NCBI GenBank assembly: GCA_963666865.1
Contig: OY763072.1
Coordinates: 2,108,001-2,172,000 of the forward strand
Length of the DNA stretch: 64,000 nt
Source of the DNA: Bin87 sp963666865
Lineage (GTDB): Bacteria > Chloroflexota > Dehalococcoidia > Lucifugimonadales > UBA3495
Reading direction: 5' to 3'
The stretch's first letter is position 1. Every line of letters starts with the position of its first letter. Positions 53,059-61,937 of this stretch are shown here, piece after piece. The notes under the pieces were generated by a model. That model made no database searches and had not been told where the DNA came from. It saw only the letters and a program-made list of their open reading frames with translations. Made by a program: the position numbers and the translations under genes.

Positions 53059-54021
53059 CTACGCTGGAGCGACCACGCTGTCCACCATCACCGCGACGAA
53101 AAGCAGCGCGAGATACGCCAGCGAGTAGAGATAGGTGGCCTTGGCCCGGCCTCGCTCGTCGCGCCGCCAAAGCCGCCACGACAGCCAGATGAACGGCGCT
53201 CCCAACGCTGCCGCTGACGCCGAATAGACCCAACCAACCTGCGGAAGCAGGGCGAACATCAACGTCAGCCCGGTCAGGGCGATGGAATACAGAAAGATAT
53301 GCAAGGCGGTCTGCCGGCGGGAAGACACCACCGGCAGCATAGGGACGCCCGCACGTTGATAGTCCGTTTGAATCAGCAGGGAAAGCGCCCAGAAATGGGG
53401 CGGGGTCCAGAAGAAGACGATGGCGAACAGATAGACCGCCGGCAGATCTAAACTCCCGGTCACCGCGGCCCAACCCACCATGGGCGGGATGGCGCCCGCC
53501 GCGCCGCCGATCACTATGTTGTTGGGAGTGGTGCGCTTCAACCACATGGTATAGACGAACACGTAGAAAAGGCTGGCGATGATGGTCAGTCCCGCGGCCA
53601 GCAGGTTGACCAGCACCGCCAGCAGCGCGAAAGAAACCACGTTCAGCGCGACCCCGAAGGCCAGCGCGTAGCGAGGGGCTACCCGATCTCCCGCCACCGG
53701 ACGGCCCTGGGTCCGTCGCATATCCCGGTCGATGTCCCGGTCCAAAAAGTGATTGACGGCATTGGCGCCGCCGGAGGCCAGCGCGCCGCCCACCCACACC
53801 AGGGCCAGGAGGCTCAGGGATGGCACGCCCTGTTCGGCCAGGAACATCCCGCCGGCCGCAGTTACCAGCAGCAACGAGATGATTTTCGGTTTGGTCAGCG
53901 CGAGGAAATCTCGGGCTACCGCCGACACGGTCGGGCGGTTGGGCAGGACTGAAGCGCCCCCAACCGGCTCCGGCTCGGCTGGGTTGGCATCGGGCCTGAA
54001 CTGCGGCGCGCTACTGGCCAT
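53059..54021 (-). CDS. ctaB: Protoheme IX farnesyltransferase (heme O synthase)
   Basis: A 320-aa UbiA-type prenyltransferase. The aspartate-rich site NHFLDRDIDRDMRRTQGRP and a later FWTPPHFWALSLLIQTDYQRAG are typical. Makes heme O for the oxidase. Its ATG overlaps the end of ctaA by 11 bases; the MNT/HEPN insert separates it from ctaC. Confidence 0.93.
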   Translation of the reverse strand: MASSAPQFRPDANPAEPEPVGGASVLPNRPTVSAVARDFLALTKPKIISLLLVTAAGGMFLAEQGVPSLSLLALVWVGGALASGGANAVNHFLDRDIDRDMRRTQGRPVAGDRVAPRYALAFGVALNVVSFALLAVLVNLLAAGLTIIASLFYVFVYTMWLKRTTPNNIVIGGAAGAIPPMVGWAAVTGSLDLPAVYLFAIVFFWTPPHFWALSLLIQTDYQRAGVPMLPVVSSRRQTALHIFLYSIALTGLTLMFALLPQVGWVYSASAAALGAPFIWLSWRLWRRDERGRAKATYLYSLAYLALLFVAVMVDSVVAPA

Positions 54022-55021
54022 TTCGCTCCGTCGAAGCCCCGGAACTACGAGAAGTCGCCAGCGCGTCGCCCCATTTGGTACGAGCGTTCATATAGGCGAT
54101 TATCGCCATGCCGGCCGCCGCCGTCCATACGGCGGTAGCGGCAGTTAAATGCAGCGCGCGCCAATGGGCCTGGAAGTCCAACCAGATGGTGGCGGCCCCC
54201 ACTACAATCTGCGCGACGAAAGCAACTATGGACAGCATCGCCAACCACCACAGAGAGGTTCCTCTGGTTCCGGCGACGGCGGAACGCCATACCGCATAGA
54301 TCAGCAACGCGCCCAGCGCCAATACCACGTACCGGTGGAACATGTGGACCGCGGTCAGGTGATTCATGGGAAACGCCTGCCCCTGGCAGAGCGGCCAGGT
54401 AACGCACGCCCCCGTCGCGCCCATGGCCGTGACCACCGCGCCGGAGATTATGACGGCATACACGGCCAGAGCGCCAGCAATGGCCCAGCGATAGTAACCG
54501 TTTCCGGCCGCCCCAGAAGATCCCTTTCCGGCCAGGGCGATGGGAGTACGAAACGCGGCAATCATTATGAAGAGGCACGTCGCCAGAAGAGCCTCAGCAG
54601 TGGCCAGGTGCAGGGCGGTGATTTCGCCGGGCAGGTGCGTCAACACTGTCACGCCACCGAGCAAACCCTGGACAATCAACATTGGGACGGAAATGGCGGC
54701 AGGTATCCAAACCCACCGGTCGCGGCGGTAACGCGCCAGCGCCACAATGGCGGTGGCCAGCACCAGCGGTCCGACAATGACGGAAGCAACAAAACGGTGC
54801 GTGTATTCAATGACGGCAGTGTATTCCCACGGTGGCAACACCTTGCCGTAGCAAAGCGGCCAGTCAGGACACCCCAGGCCGGAGCCGGTGACCCGTACCA
54901 CACCGCCCAGGATGACCAACAGGAATACTGAAACAACCGTTGCGGTAGCCAGACCCTGCAACCAGGTCAGGCGTCGCCGACCGGAAGTATCGGCGGGGGT
55001 GGTGATGCCGACGGCAGCCAT
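54011..55021 (-). CDS. ctaA: Heme A synthase
   Basis: A 336-aa COX15/CtaA protein that oxidises heme O to heme A. GSGLGCPDWPLCYGKVLP and the VTWPLCQGQAFPMNH segment carry the paired-cysteine loops, and IEYTHRFVASVI and AVHMFHRYVVLALG the histidine ligands. Eight helices. First gene of the ctaA-ctaB-(MNT/HEPN)-ctaC-D-E-F order. Confidence 0.92.
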   Translation of the reverse strand: MAAVGITTPADTSGRRRLTWLQGLATATVVSVFLLVILGGVVRVTGSGLGCPDWPLCYGKVLPPWEYTAVIEYTHRFVASVIVGPLVLATAIVALARYRRDRWVWIPAAISVPMLIVQGLLGGVTVLTHLPGEITALHLATAEALLATCLFIMIAAFRTPIALAGKGSSGAAGNGYYRWAIAGALAVYAVIISGAVVTAMGATGACVTWPLCQGQAFPMNHLTAVHMFHRYVVLALGALLIYAVWRSAVAGTRGTSLWWLAMLSIVAFVAQIVVGAATIWLDFQAHWRALHLTAATAVWTAAAGMAIIAYMNARTKWGDALATSRSSGASTERNGQ

Positions 55022-55158
55022 ATACGGTTATCTTGGTAGTCGGCCGCCAAGCATCTGCTTGCGTCGTCAACGGCCATGCATTCATCATAAAGCACCATCG
55101 TCCGTTTTGCTACAATCGCCCTTCAATCGGGCCGTGCAAAACTCCCCTGCCTCTAAAC

Positions 55159-55229
55159 CGTCATTCCGGCAAAAGCCGGAATCCAGTAGCGTTTTATGGA
55201 CTCCGACTTTCGCTGGAGTAGGAGTAACG
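55159..55229. repeat. Hairpin-ended repeat element, CGTCATTCC family, decayed copy
   Basis: First end CGTCATTCCGGC, loop AAAA, GCCGGAATCCAG; the second end is decayed. Lies upstream of the 143-aa gene. Confidence 0.65.
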
Positions 55230-55263
55230 GGCTTGCTGTTTTACGCAGTTCTATTCCATCCTT

Positions 55264-55695
55264 ATGGATGCGGATCATCCCAGGACCTCTGGCGTCACGT
55301 TGTCGAAGCACACACTCTTTGCGGTAAGGCCACTCCAATGCCGCCCATGGATCACGGCGGCGATATTCGCGGTTGCTCTGGCCGGCCTCCTGGTTTGCAA
55401 CAACGATACGCAAACCGGAGGGCCCGGACACGGTAACGGCGACACCCTGTTTCCGAAACTGCCCAAAGTAACCGGCCACATCGACCGGGTGGACGCTAAC
55501 CCGGATAATCCCCGCCATTTTCAGACCCTTGAAATCACCGACGCGGACGGCCGAAACTGGCAGTTCCAGTCGGAGGGATGGGTCGGCGTATCGGTGGGCC
55601 ATCTGAAAGACCACCAAATACAGGGGACGCCGGTCACGGTGTGGTACGAAAACCGTGACGATGGGAACCTTCTGGCGCGTTTCGTGGGCGATTGA
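55264..55695 (+). CDS. Small membrane-anchored protein, unknown
   Basis: A 143-aa protein. One helix at about 29-45 (ITAAIFAVALAGLLVC) could be an anchor or signal, followed by a beta-rich domain (ITDADGRNWQFQSEGWVGV, TPVTVWYENRDDGNLLARFV). The layout resembles a small OB-fold or lipocalin-like domain. No ribosome site is clear. Divergent from ctaA; no function can be assigned. Confidence 0.55.
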   Translation: MDADHPRTSGVTLSKHTLFAVRPLQCRPWITAAIFAVALAGLLVCNNDTQTGGPGHGNGDTLFPKLPKVTGHIDRVDANPDNPRHFQTLEITDADGRNWQFQSEGWVGVSVGHLKDHQIQGTPVTVWYENRDDGNLLARFVGD

Positions 55696-55806
55696 TTGGG
55701 TTCCCAATGATGATGAGATGGGCGTGGTTGCCCCTGCGCCCTGTCTTGCCCTAAACTGACGCTCAATTAGCAGTTCCAATCACTCTCCAATACAGGAGGC
55801 TTTCCG

Positions 55807-57132
55807 ATGCCCCTGCCAACGCCGTTGCAAGGTATCCGCGTCGTTGATTTCACCTGGGTGCGAGCCGGGCCGTGGGCGGCCCGCTGGCTGGGCACCCTGG
55901 GCGCCGAGGTCATCAAGGTTGAATGGCCGCTGAACCTCGACACGTTGCGCCAGAACCGTTTCACCGTGCCGCCGGGTGTGGAACCCGGCCCCAACTCCAC
56001 CGGTCAGTTCGCTGACACCAACGCCAACAAGCGGGGCATCAGCGTCAACACCCGCACCGAAGAAGGTCTGGAGTTAGTCAAGCGCCTGATCTCGGTGTCC
56101 GACGTCGTAATCGAAAACTTCAGCAGCCGCATCATGCAGCGCTGGGGTCTGGGCTACGAACAATTGAAAAAAATTCGGCCCGACATCATCTACGTATCCA
56201 TGGCCGGATTCGGACACACCGGACGCTACCACTGGTACGGCACCATGGGGCCGGCGGCCCAGGCGCTGAGTGGCTTGACTCACCTGTCCGGTTTGCCCGG
56301 AGCGCCACCGGCCGGCTGGGGCTGGTCATACCTGGACGACACCGGCGGTATGTACGGCGCCATCAGCGCATTAACGGCCCTGCGCCATCGCTCGGCCACC
56401 GGCAAGGGCCAGCACGTGGACCTCTCCCAGATGATTACCGGCATCACCCTAACCGGGCCGGCCCTGCTAGACAAGACCGTGAACGGACGTAAGGCCCGGC
56501 GCGAGGGGTTCCCGCCCGGCAACCGCACCGTGTGGCCCGGCGCCGAGGTGGTCAACAACTATCGGGGCCCTATCGCCGCGCCGCACAATGCCTATCGCAC
56601 GTCGCCGGGCGGCTACAACGACTGGGCAACTATTGCCTGCCTGTCCAATGGTGAATGGCACAAGCTCGTGAAACTGATGGGCAGCCCCGACTGGGCCGAC
56701 GACCGTTTCGACACCATCGACGGCCGGCTGGAACACCAGGAGGAGATGGACGAGCACATCGAAAAGTGGACCCAGACGATGGGCAAGTACGAGCTCACCG
56801 AAAAGTGCCAGGCCGCCGGCGTCCGCGCCATGGCGGTACAGAGTAGCCAGGACCGGGTTGACAACGACCCGCAGCTGCGCCACCGCGACATGTACGTGCC
56901 CATGGACCACCCCATGCTCGGCCCCTGGAAGTTCCAGAACGCTCCCTTCAAGATGTCCAAGTCTCCGGCGCGTATCGCCAACCCGCCGCCGATGATCGGC
57001 CAACACAACCGGGAAGTGCTGGAAGACCTGCTGGGCGTGACCCGCGACGACCTGTTGGACGGCTACGAGAACGGCGTGTTCTGGCCCACCACCATGGACC
57101 GCTATCCCTATATTGAAGAAGCACTGCGCTGA
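55807..57132 (+). CDS. Family III CoA-transferase (CaiB/BaiF), typical
   Basis: A 441-aa class III CoA-transferase. RVVDFTWVRAGPWAARWLGTLGAEVIKVE, FADTNANKRGISVN and the catalytic aspartate D178 (SYLDDTGG) are in place. CAGGAGG precedes the ATG. Moves CoA from an acyl-CoA donor to a carboxylate through an aspartyl-CoA ester. Substrate not known; formyl-CoA, succinyl-CoA or aromatic acids are options. Followed by a related gene at 57277. Confidence 0.88.
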   Translation: MPLPTPLQGIRVVDFTWVRAGPWAARWLGTLGAEVIKVEWPLNLDTLRQNRFTVPPGVEPGPNSTGQFADTNANKRGISVNTRTEEGLELVKRLISVSDVVIENFSSRIMQRWGLGYEQLKKIRPDIIYVSMAGFGHTGRYHWYGTMGPAAQALSGLTHLSGLPGAPPAGWGWSYLDDTGGMYGAISALTALRHRSATGKGQHVDLSQMITGITLTGPALLDKTVNGRKARREGFPPGNRTVWPGAEVVNNYRGPIAAPHNAYRTSPGGYNDWATIACLSNGEWHKLVKLMGSPDWADDRFDTIDGRLEHQEEMDEHIEKWTQTMGKYELTEKCQAAGVRAMAVQSSQDRVDNDPQLRHRDMYVPMDHPMLGPWKFQNAPFKMSKSPARIANPPPMIGQHNREVLEDLLGVTRDDLLDGYENGVFWPTTMDRYPYIEEALR

Positions 57133-57150
57133 TTGCCGTCAATTTCACCT

Positions 57151-57253
57151 CGTCATTCCGGCGAAAGCCGGAATCCAGAGACCGCAAGGTGAACGCATCG
57201 GGAACGAAACTGACGATTATCAGCTCTGGATTCCCGCTTTCGCGGGAATGACG
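57151..57253. repeat. Hairpin-ended repeat element, CGTCATTCC family, complete copy
   Basis: A 103-bp element with two opposed hairpin ends (CGTCATTCCGGC-GAAA-GCCGG, and TTCCCGC-TTTC-GCGGGAA) separated by about 50 bases. Same layout as 11370-11465. Lies between the two CoA-transferase genes. Confidence 0.8.
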
Positions 57254-57276
57254 GTTTTGAACAAGGAGATAGTGCG

Positions 57277-58593
57277 ATGACTTCCTCCAACAACGGCAGC
57301 CCACAGGACGGGCTGGACATCGGTGGGGCGCGCCCCGCCGACCTGAACCTGCCCGGAGCCCTAGACGGCTTGCGAGTGCTGGAAATCTGCGACGAGAAGG
57401 GCCAGTTCTGCGGCAAGCTGATGGCTGACAACGGCGCCGACCTCATCAAGATCGAGCCGCCCGGGGGCGAAGCCTGCCGCAGTTTCGGTCCATACCTGGA
57501 CGACATTCCCCACCGGGAGCGCAGCCTGTCCTTCTGGCACTACAACACCTCCAAGCGGGGCATCACGCTGAACCTGGAAACGCCACAGGGCCAGGACATC
57601 CTCAAGCAGTTGGCAGCGACCGCCGACATCGTGCTGGAAAGCCGGAAACCCGGTTACCTGGAATCTCTGGGGTTGGGCTACGAAACCCTTTCCGCCGACA
57701 ACCCCGGCTTGATCATGTGCTCGCTGACGCCCTACGGTCAGACCGGCCCGTGGCGGGATTACGTCAGCAGCGACATCACCCAGATGGCCGGCGGCGGACA
57801 GATGGCCTCGTCCGGCTACGACGAGATTGACGTGCCCAACGCGCCGCCCATCGCCCCCGGCGGCGGCAACTCCTGGCACATCGGGGCCCACTACGCCTAC
57901 ATCGGCCTCATGGCCGCCCTGTATTACCGCTTCCTCAGCGGCGAAGGGCAGTACATCGACGCCTCCATTCACGAAGCCTGCGCCCTGACCACTGAGGGAG
58001 CCATCGCTATCTACCTGTCCACCGGCGAAGTGGTGCAGCGTCACACCGGACGCCACGCCGCGCCCGATATGTCCCCGGCCATCCAATTCCCCACCGGCGA
58101 CGGCGGTTGGCTCAACACCACCCGCTCCGGCACTAACCTGACCCCCGCGCGCCTCAAGCTGCTGGCCGAATGGTTTGACCAGTCCGGCATGGCCGATGAC
58201 CTGACCGACGAGCGTTACCAGGACCCGGAGGTCATCGCGGCGGAAAACGACCACATCGTGAGCGTGATGAAGAACTTCTTCATGAACTCCACCCTGATGG
58301 ACTCCTTCCATGGCGGCCAGCAACGCGACTTCCCCTGGGGCGCCATCCGCAGCATGGACGAAATCGTAGGCGACGACCACCTCACCGACCGGGAGTTCTT
58401 CAAAGAAGTGGAACATCCCGAGCTGGACCGCACCTTCACCTACCCCGGCCCGGCCATGTTGCTCAACGGCTCCCCCTGGCGCATCAGCCGCCGCGCCCCC
58501 CTGATCGGCGAGCACAACTCCGAGATATTGCAGGGCGAACTCGGGCTCTCCAACTCGCAGATGCTTCTGCTGGCTGAGGGCGGGGTGATTTAG
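57277..58593 (+). CDS. Family III CoA-transferase-like, catalytic Asp replaced by His
   Basis: A 438-aa relative of the previous gene: LEICDEKGQFCGKLMADNGAD and YNTSKRGITLNLETP. At the position of the catalytic aspartate the sequence is W-H201 (NSWHIGAHYAYIGL), aligned by the identical spacing to the downstream AL. Loss of the acid suggests altered chemistry or no transferase activity. CAAGGAGATAGTGCG precedes the ATG. It ends in TAG, which overlaps the next gene's GTG (TAGTG). Confidence 0.82.
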   Translation: MTSSNNGSPQDGLDIGGARPADLNLPGALDGLRVLEICDEKGQFCGKLMADNGADLIKIEPPGGEACRSFGPYLDDIPHRERSLSFWHYNTSKRGITLNLETPQGQDILKQLAATADIVLESRKPGYLESLGLGYETLSADNPGLIMCSLTPYGQTGPWRDYVSSDITQMAGGGQMASSGYDEIDVPNAPPIAPGGGNSWHIGAHYAYIGLMAALYYRFLSGEGQYIDASIHEACALTTEGAIAIYLSTGEVVQRHTGRHAAPDMSPAIQFPTGDGGWLNTTRSGTNLTPARLKLLAEWFDQSGMADDLTDERYQDPEVIAAENDHIVSVMKNFFMNSTLMDSFHGGQQRDFPWGAIRSMDEIVGDDHLTDREFFKEVEHPELDRTFTYPGPAMLLNGSPWRISRRAPLIGEHNSEILQGELGLSNSQMLLLAEGGVI

Positions 58594-59261
58594 TGGACGA
58601 CCCGAGACACGTGCCGCTCTATTCGATACCGGAGTGCGCCCGGTATCTGGGTTTGCCTGCGCCTACGGTGCGGAGTTGGGTGACCGCAGCTGCGAGTGGT
58701 GCCGGAAGTGATAATCTGCCGTTGGTTCAACCTGCCGGCACAGATCCAACGGCTTTGTCCTTCCTGAATCTAATCGAACTGCACGTGTTGGCCGCTCTGC
58801 GCCGCAGGCATCGTGTTGCGATGCAGAAGATTAGGCCAGCGATTGACTTCCTACAAAATCAGTTGGAGGTCAAAAATCCATTAGCCAGGCGTGAACTGCT
58901 GACTGATGGTTTAAGCATTTTCACCGACCATTTGGGCGACTTGCTGAATTTATCCGCGGGCGGGCAACTGGCCATCAGAGAGATTATTGAGATTTACCTA
59001 GAACGGGTAGAGCACGATAAGGAAGGACTAGCGCATCGGTTCTACCCGTTTAGCCGAGGCGAAGGTCGAGAAGCGCCGAAGTTGATCGTGATTGACCCCA
59101 ACATTTCGTTTGGTCGGCCAATCATCGCAGGATCTGGGGTTCGCACCGCAGTGGTGGCGAATTTTTTCAATACTGGCGAGACCATAACGGAATTAGCTGA
59201 CGAATACCGATTGCACTCTTCCCAAATTGAAGAGGCGGTACGTTACGAGCTTGTCGCCTGA
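58593..59261 (+). CDS. DUF433 antitoxin-like protein with MerR-type HTH
   Basis: A 222-aa protein. N-terminal YSIPECARYLGLPAPTVRSWV is a MerR-like HTH at about 9-31, and the C-terminal 170-220 region is DUF433 (FGRPIIAGSGVRTAVVANFF, LHSSQIEEAVRYE). DUF433 proteins are VapB-like antitoxins. GTG overlaps the stop of the CoA-transferase-like gene (TAGTG), so expression is likely coupled. Pairs with the PIN-like gene overlapping its end. Confidence 0.75.
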   Translation: MDDPRHVPLYSIPECARYLGLPAPTVRSWVTAAASGAGSDNLPLVQPAGTDPTALSFLNLIELHVLAALRRRHRVAMQKIRPAIDFLQNQLEVKNPLARRELLTDGLSIFTDHLGDLLNLSAGGQLAIREIIEIYLERVEHDKEGLAHRFYPFSRGEGREAPKLIVIDPNISFGRPIIAGSGVRTAVVANFFNTGETITELADEYRLHSSQIEEAVRYELVA

Positions 59262-59655
59262 ATTCACATTCTTTTCGGATGAGGACTTGGGTACCCGACA
59301 TTTTCCCGAAACGATTCGGAGTGCCGGGGTGCGCTTGGAAATACTGCTTGACAATTTTGCCAGCGGCATCCCCGACGCTGAATGGATCCCGCAGGTTTCC
59401 CAGCTAGGTTGGGTGGCACTCACCCATAACTGGCGAATCCGATACAACCGCTTGGAAAGAGACACCATAATACAGTCTGGTTCTCGCGTAATCGTCGTTA
59501 GCAGCGGGAATACTCGCGCTGAAATGGCCGGGATATTCCTAGAAATGTACGACAAGGTAATACAATTTTTACGCGAAAACGAGCCGCCGTTCATTGCTCG
59601 CCTGTATAGTAACCGCATCGAAATGTGGTTGAATCTGGATAACTGGACGCCGTGA
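59251..59655 (+). CDS. PIN-like toxin candidate (VapC45-type)
   Basis: A 134-aa PIN-like protein. Acidic stretch FFSDEDLG near the start, IPDAEWIPQVSQLGWVALTHNWRIRY in the middle. The family normally has T-x-D before R; here it reads T-H-N, so one metal-binding acid may be lost. Starts at TTG 59251 or TTG 59227, both inside the end of the DUF433 gene. The RNA-cutting role is inferred from the family. Confidence 0.65.
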   Translation: MSPEFTFFSDEDLGTRHFPETIRSAGVRLEILLDNFASGIPDAEWIPQVSQLGWVALTHNWRIRYNRLERDTIIQSGSRVIVVSSGNTRAEMAGIFLEMYDKVIQFLRENEPPFIARLYSNRIEMWLNLDNWTP

Positions 59656-59682
59656 CGATTATCCCGGGGAACAGATCAGCCA

Positions 59683-60792
59683 TCACCCCACAAACAGATC
59701 CTCCGGCAAGAACGCCGACACCGTGTAGTTCGGCACGTCCACCACGTTGCTCACCTTCAGGTCCACGGCAACGCTGCAAATCACATAGGCCTGGTTGCGC
59801 GTGAAACCCCGCTCCTGAAGCAGGTCGATCATATTCAGGATGGCGTTACGGCAGGCAAGGGTCACGTTTTCCCCGTCATTAATCCCGTCGTTAGTGACCG
59901 GCATTCCCATGGTGGCGATGAACCGTCGCGGCGCTGCCCATTCGGGAGCGATGTAGTAGTCCTCCCGGCTGAAACGGGGCCAGCGGATGTTGTGTCGCTC
60001 GGCCTCGCCTTTCAGCAGGCGGAAACGAACGGTGCAAGTCGCTCCCATCTCCACAGCGGTCACGCACACTTCGCCGTCGCCCTGGGCGAAATGTCCGTCC
60101 CCCGTGGAGAACAGCGCTCCGTCCACCGCCACCGGCAGCATCAGCTTTGACCCGGTGGACAGTTGCTTCACATCGAAATTGCCGCCGTTCTCCCGGGGCG
60201 GCAGTGTGCGTATGCCGTGTGTTGCGCCGGCGCCCGAAATCGGAACCGCCCCGGCAACATCCGGGGGCAATGCCACGCCGCCCCGCTCAGCCAACTCCGC
60301 CTCACGTCGCGTCCATCCCTCCAACTGGGCATGGGACGGCGCGACGCCGGAAACCCCCATGAACGACGCGCCGGGCACCCGAACGCCCGGAATCTGTTCC
60401 GACGTGGCGAAACCATCAGCGATTGACCAGTGCACCATGAACGGGTCGGTGAAAACGTCGCGCAGAAACCCAAACCCAGGGAAGATGACGCTGAACGCAT
60501 AGGGTTGCGGCTGGATGTCCACGAACTCCACTTCCAGCAAATCTCCCGGCTCGGCTCCCTTGACCGCCACCGGCCCGGTCAGCGGATGGATGACGCCGGC
60601 ATCCATGCCGGCGAAATCCGCTTCGGTAACGCCGGGGCGCATCTGCCCGTCGAAAGCGTCGCGGGTCTCCAGCGTCACCTCCTCTCCCACATCAACCTCC
60701 ACTACGGGCGGTATGTCGGGATGCCAGCGGTTGTGTCCCGTGTTAGACTCCTCGCGCAGGGGTTTGCTGCGGTCAATGGTTATGTTCTGCAT
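59683..60792 (-). CDS. Acetamidase/formamidase
   Basis: A 369-aa FmdA/AmdA-type amidase that hydrolyses formamide or short amides. The family pattern includes EESNTGHNRWHPDIPPVVEV, GAEPGDLLEVEFVDI, GGNFDVKQLSTGSKLMLPV and DGHFAQGDGEVCVTAVEM. Length is close to the usual 370-410. Released ammonia could feed nitrogen metabolism. Nothing regulatory is visible. Confidence 0.88.
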   Translation of the reverse strand: MQNITIDRSKPLREESNTGHNRWHPDIPPVVEVDVGEEVTLETRDAFDGQMRPGVTEADFAGMDAGVIHPLTGPVAVKGAEPGDLLEVEFVDIQPQPYAFSVIFPGFGFLRDVFTDPFMVHWSIADGFATSEQIPGVRVPGASFMGVSGVAPSHAQLEGWTRREAELAERGGVALPPDVAGAVPISGAGATHGIRTLPPRENGGNFDVKQLSTGSKLMLPVAVDGALFSTGDGHFAQGDGEVCVTAVEMGATCTVRFRLLKGEAERHNIRWPRFSREDYYIAPEWAAPRRFIATMGMPVTNDGINDGENVTLACRNAILNMIDLLQERGFTRNQAYVICSVAVDLKVSNVVDVPNYTVSAFLPEDLFVG

Positions 60793-60897
60793 AGGTCATT
60801 CCCTCCTCGGCAACCCCGTCTATCCGCGGCAGCCGTGCCCGGATGCTATCGGCAGCCCGGAAGGGAGTCAAGAAACAAAACGAGAGGAGTAGCCGCC

Positions 60898-61314
60898 ATG
60901 TCCTCCGCCAATCAAAACCCTGAAATCATCGCCGCCAACCTGGCCGCCGTGGAAGCCCATTTCCACTCCGAGGCCACCAATGAAGTGGAAGCAGCCCTGG
61001 ACCTCTATACCGATGACGTGGTGTGGGAAGCGCCGGCCCGTGGCTTGCGCTTTGAGGGCAAACGCGCCGTAGCCGACAACTACACGCAGATGTTCGCCAA
61101 AATGGAGGACGTGGAGTTCGAGACGCTGCAACGCTTCGCCACCGAGGACCGCGTGGTGGACGACAGCGTCGTCCGGTTCCGCCTTACTGGCGAGGGTTAC
61201 CTGCCCCTGAACCCTGGCACGCAGATTGAAATGCGCCTGGTGCATATATTCGAGATGCGCGACGGGCTGATCAGCAAGGAGATCGGCTACGAGATGTGGC
61301 GGACAGCAGGATAA
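60898..61314 (+). CDS. SnoaL-like (NTF2-fold) protein
   Basis: A 138-aa NTF2-fold domain: AALDLYTDDVVWEAPARGL, EGKRAVADNYTQMF and MRLVHIFEMRDGLISKEI. GAGAGGAGTAGCCGCC precedes ATG 60898. Such proteins act as hydrolases, isomerases or polyketide cyclases in many pathways; substrate unknown. A longer in-frame extension lies antisense to the formamidase and was dropped. Confidence 0.78.
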   Translation: MSSANQNPEIIAANLAAVEAHFHSEATNEVEAALDLYTDDVVWEAPARGLRFEGKRAVADNYTQMFAKMEDVEFETLQRFATEDRVVDDSVVRFRLTGEGYLPLNPGTQIEMRLVHIFEMRDGLISKEIGYEMWRTAG

Positions 61315-61346
61315 CTCACTACGTTCAGTGACGAGCCGATTGCAAC

Positions 61347-61374
61347 GTAGGGCCGAATAATCATTCGCCCCTAC
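61347..61374. repeat. 28-bp palindrome, diverged copy 3
   Basis: GTAGGGCCGAATAA/TCATTCGCCCCTAC, with two mismatches to the perfect copies. Between the convergent SnoaL-like and DUF35 genes. Confidence 0.75.
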
Positions 61375-61403
61375 AGATATGGGAAGGCGATTGGTGGCTA
61401 AGG

Positions 61404-61916
61404 TCAGGCTTCCGGCGCCTCGTGGGACCAGGTGAACCCCTGATCCGGCTCATCGATCAGCCGCCACTGGGGCAGCATGAAACCCTCTTCCACTGGCTGG
61501 AAAACCGCTTCCACCCGCTTCCCGATGCCCACGTTCTCCTCTTTCTCCATGTTGAAGTCGCCATCGACCAGGTTGCCGGTGATGCGCAGACCGTCGAACT
61601 CCGTGGGTTGACCCCGCTGCTCGTCCAACTCCACCAGCACGATGGCAAACGGGGCCAGGTCACGGAAGCTGGGGATCACCGTGTGCGCCACCACCTGGTA
61701 GGAGTAGATGGTGCCCTTCCCCGAAACCTGCTGCCACTCCCAGTTCAGCGAGGTACACCAGGGACAGCCCGGACCCGGCTCGCCCCGCAATAGCCCACAT
61801 TCGGCGCACTTTTTGACCACCAGCCGGCCCTCGGCCGCGGCCTCAAAAAAACCCTTGTATTCGGAATCGTTCTCGGGGATGCTCAACGTGATGCCCCGGT
61901 AGGTGTAGTTCGGCAT
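61404..61916 (-). CDS. DUF35/OB-fold acyl-CoA-associated protein with zinc ribbon
   Basis: A 170-aa protein with a rubredoxin-like zinc ribbon (C-A-E-C-G, then C-P-W-C, near 37-53) and an OB-fold (KGTIYSYQVVAHTVIPSF). DUF35 proteins partner thiolases in sterol or polyketide-like pathways, and here the thiolase gene lies upstream on the same strand. ATG at 61916 was chosen because upstream in-frame residues run through the repeat element. Confidence 0.85.
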   Translation of the reverse strand: MPNYTYRGITLSIPENDSEYKGFFEAAAEGRLVVKKCAECGLLRGEPGPGCPWCTSLNWEWQQVSGKGTIYSYQVVAHTVIPSFRDLAPFAIVLVELDEQRGQPTEFDGLRITGNLVDGDFNMEKEENVGIGKRVEAVFQPVEEGFMLPQWRLIDEPDQGFTWSHEAPEA

Positions 61917-61937
61917 TGTTGTGCTCCATTTGTAATT

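Noticed and set aside
20295..61374. CRISPR array from the repeated palindromes
   Set aside because: Copies are dispersed, not spaced in tandem, and no cas gene is present.
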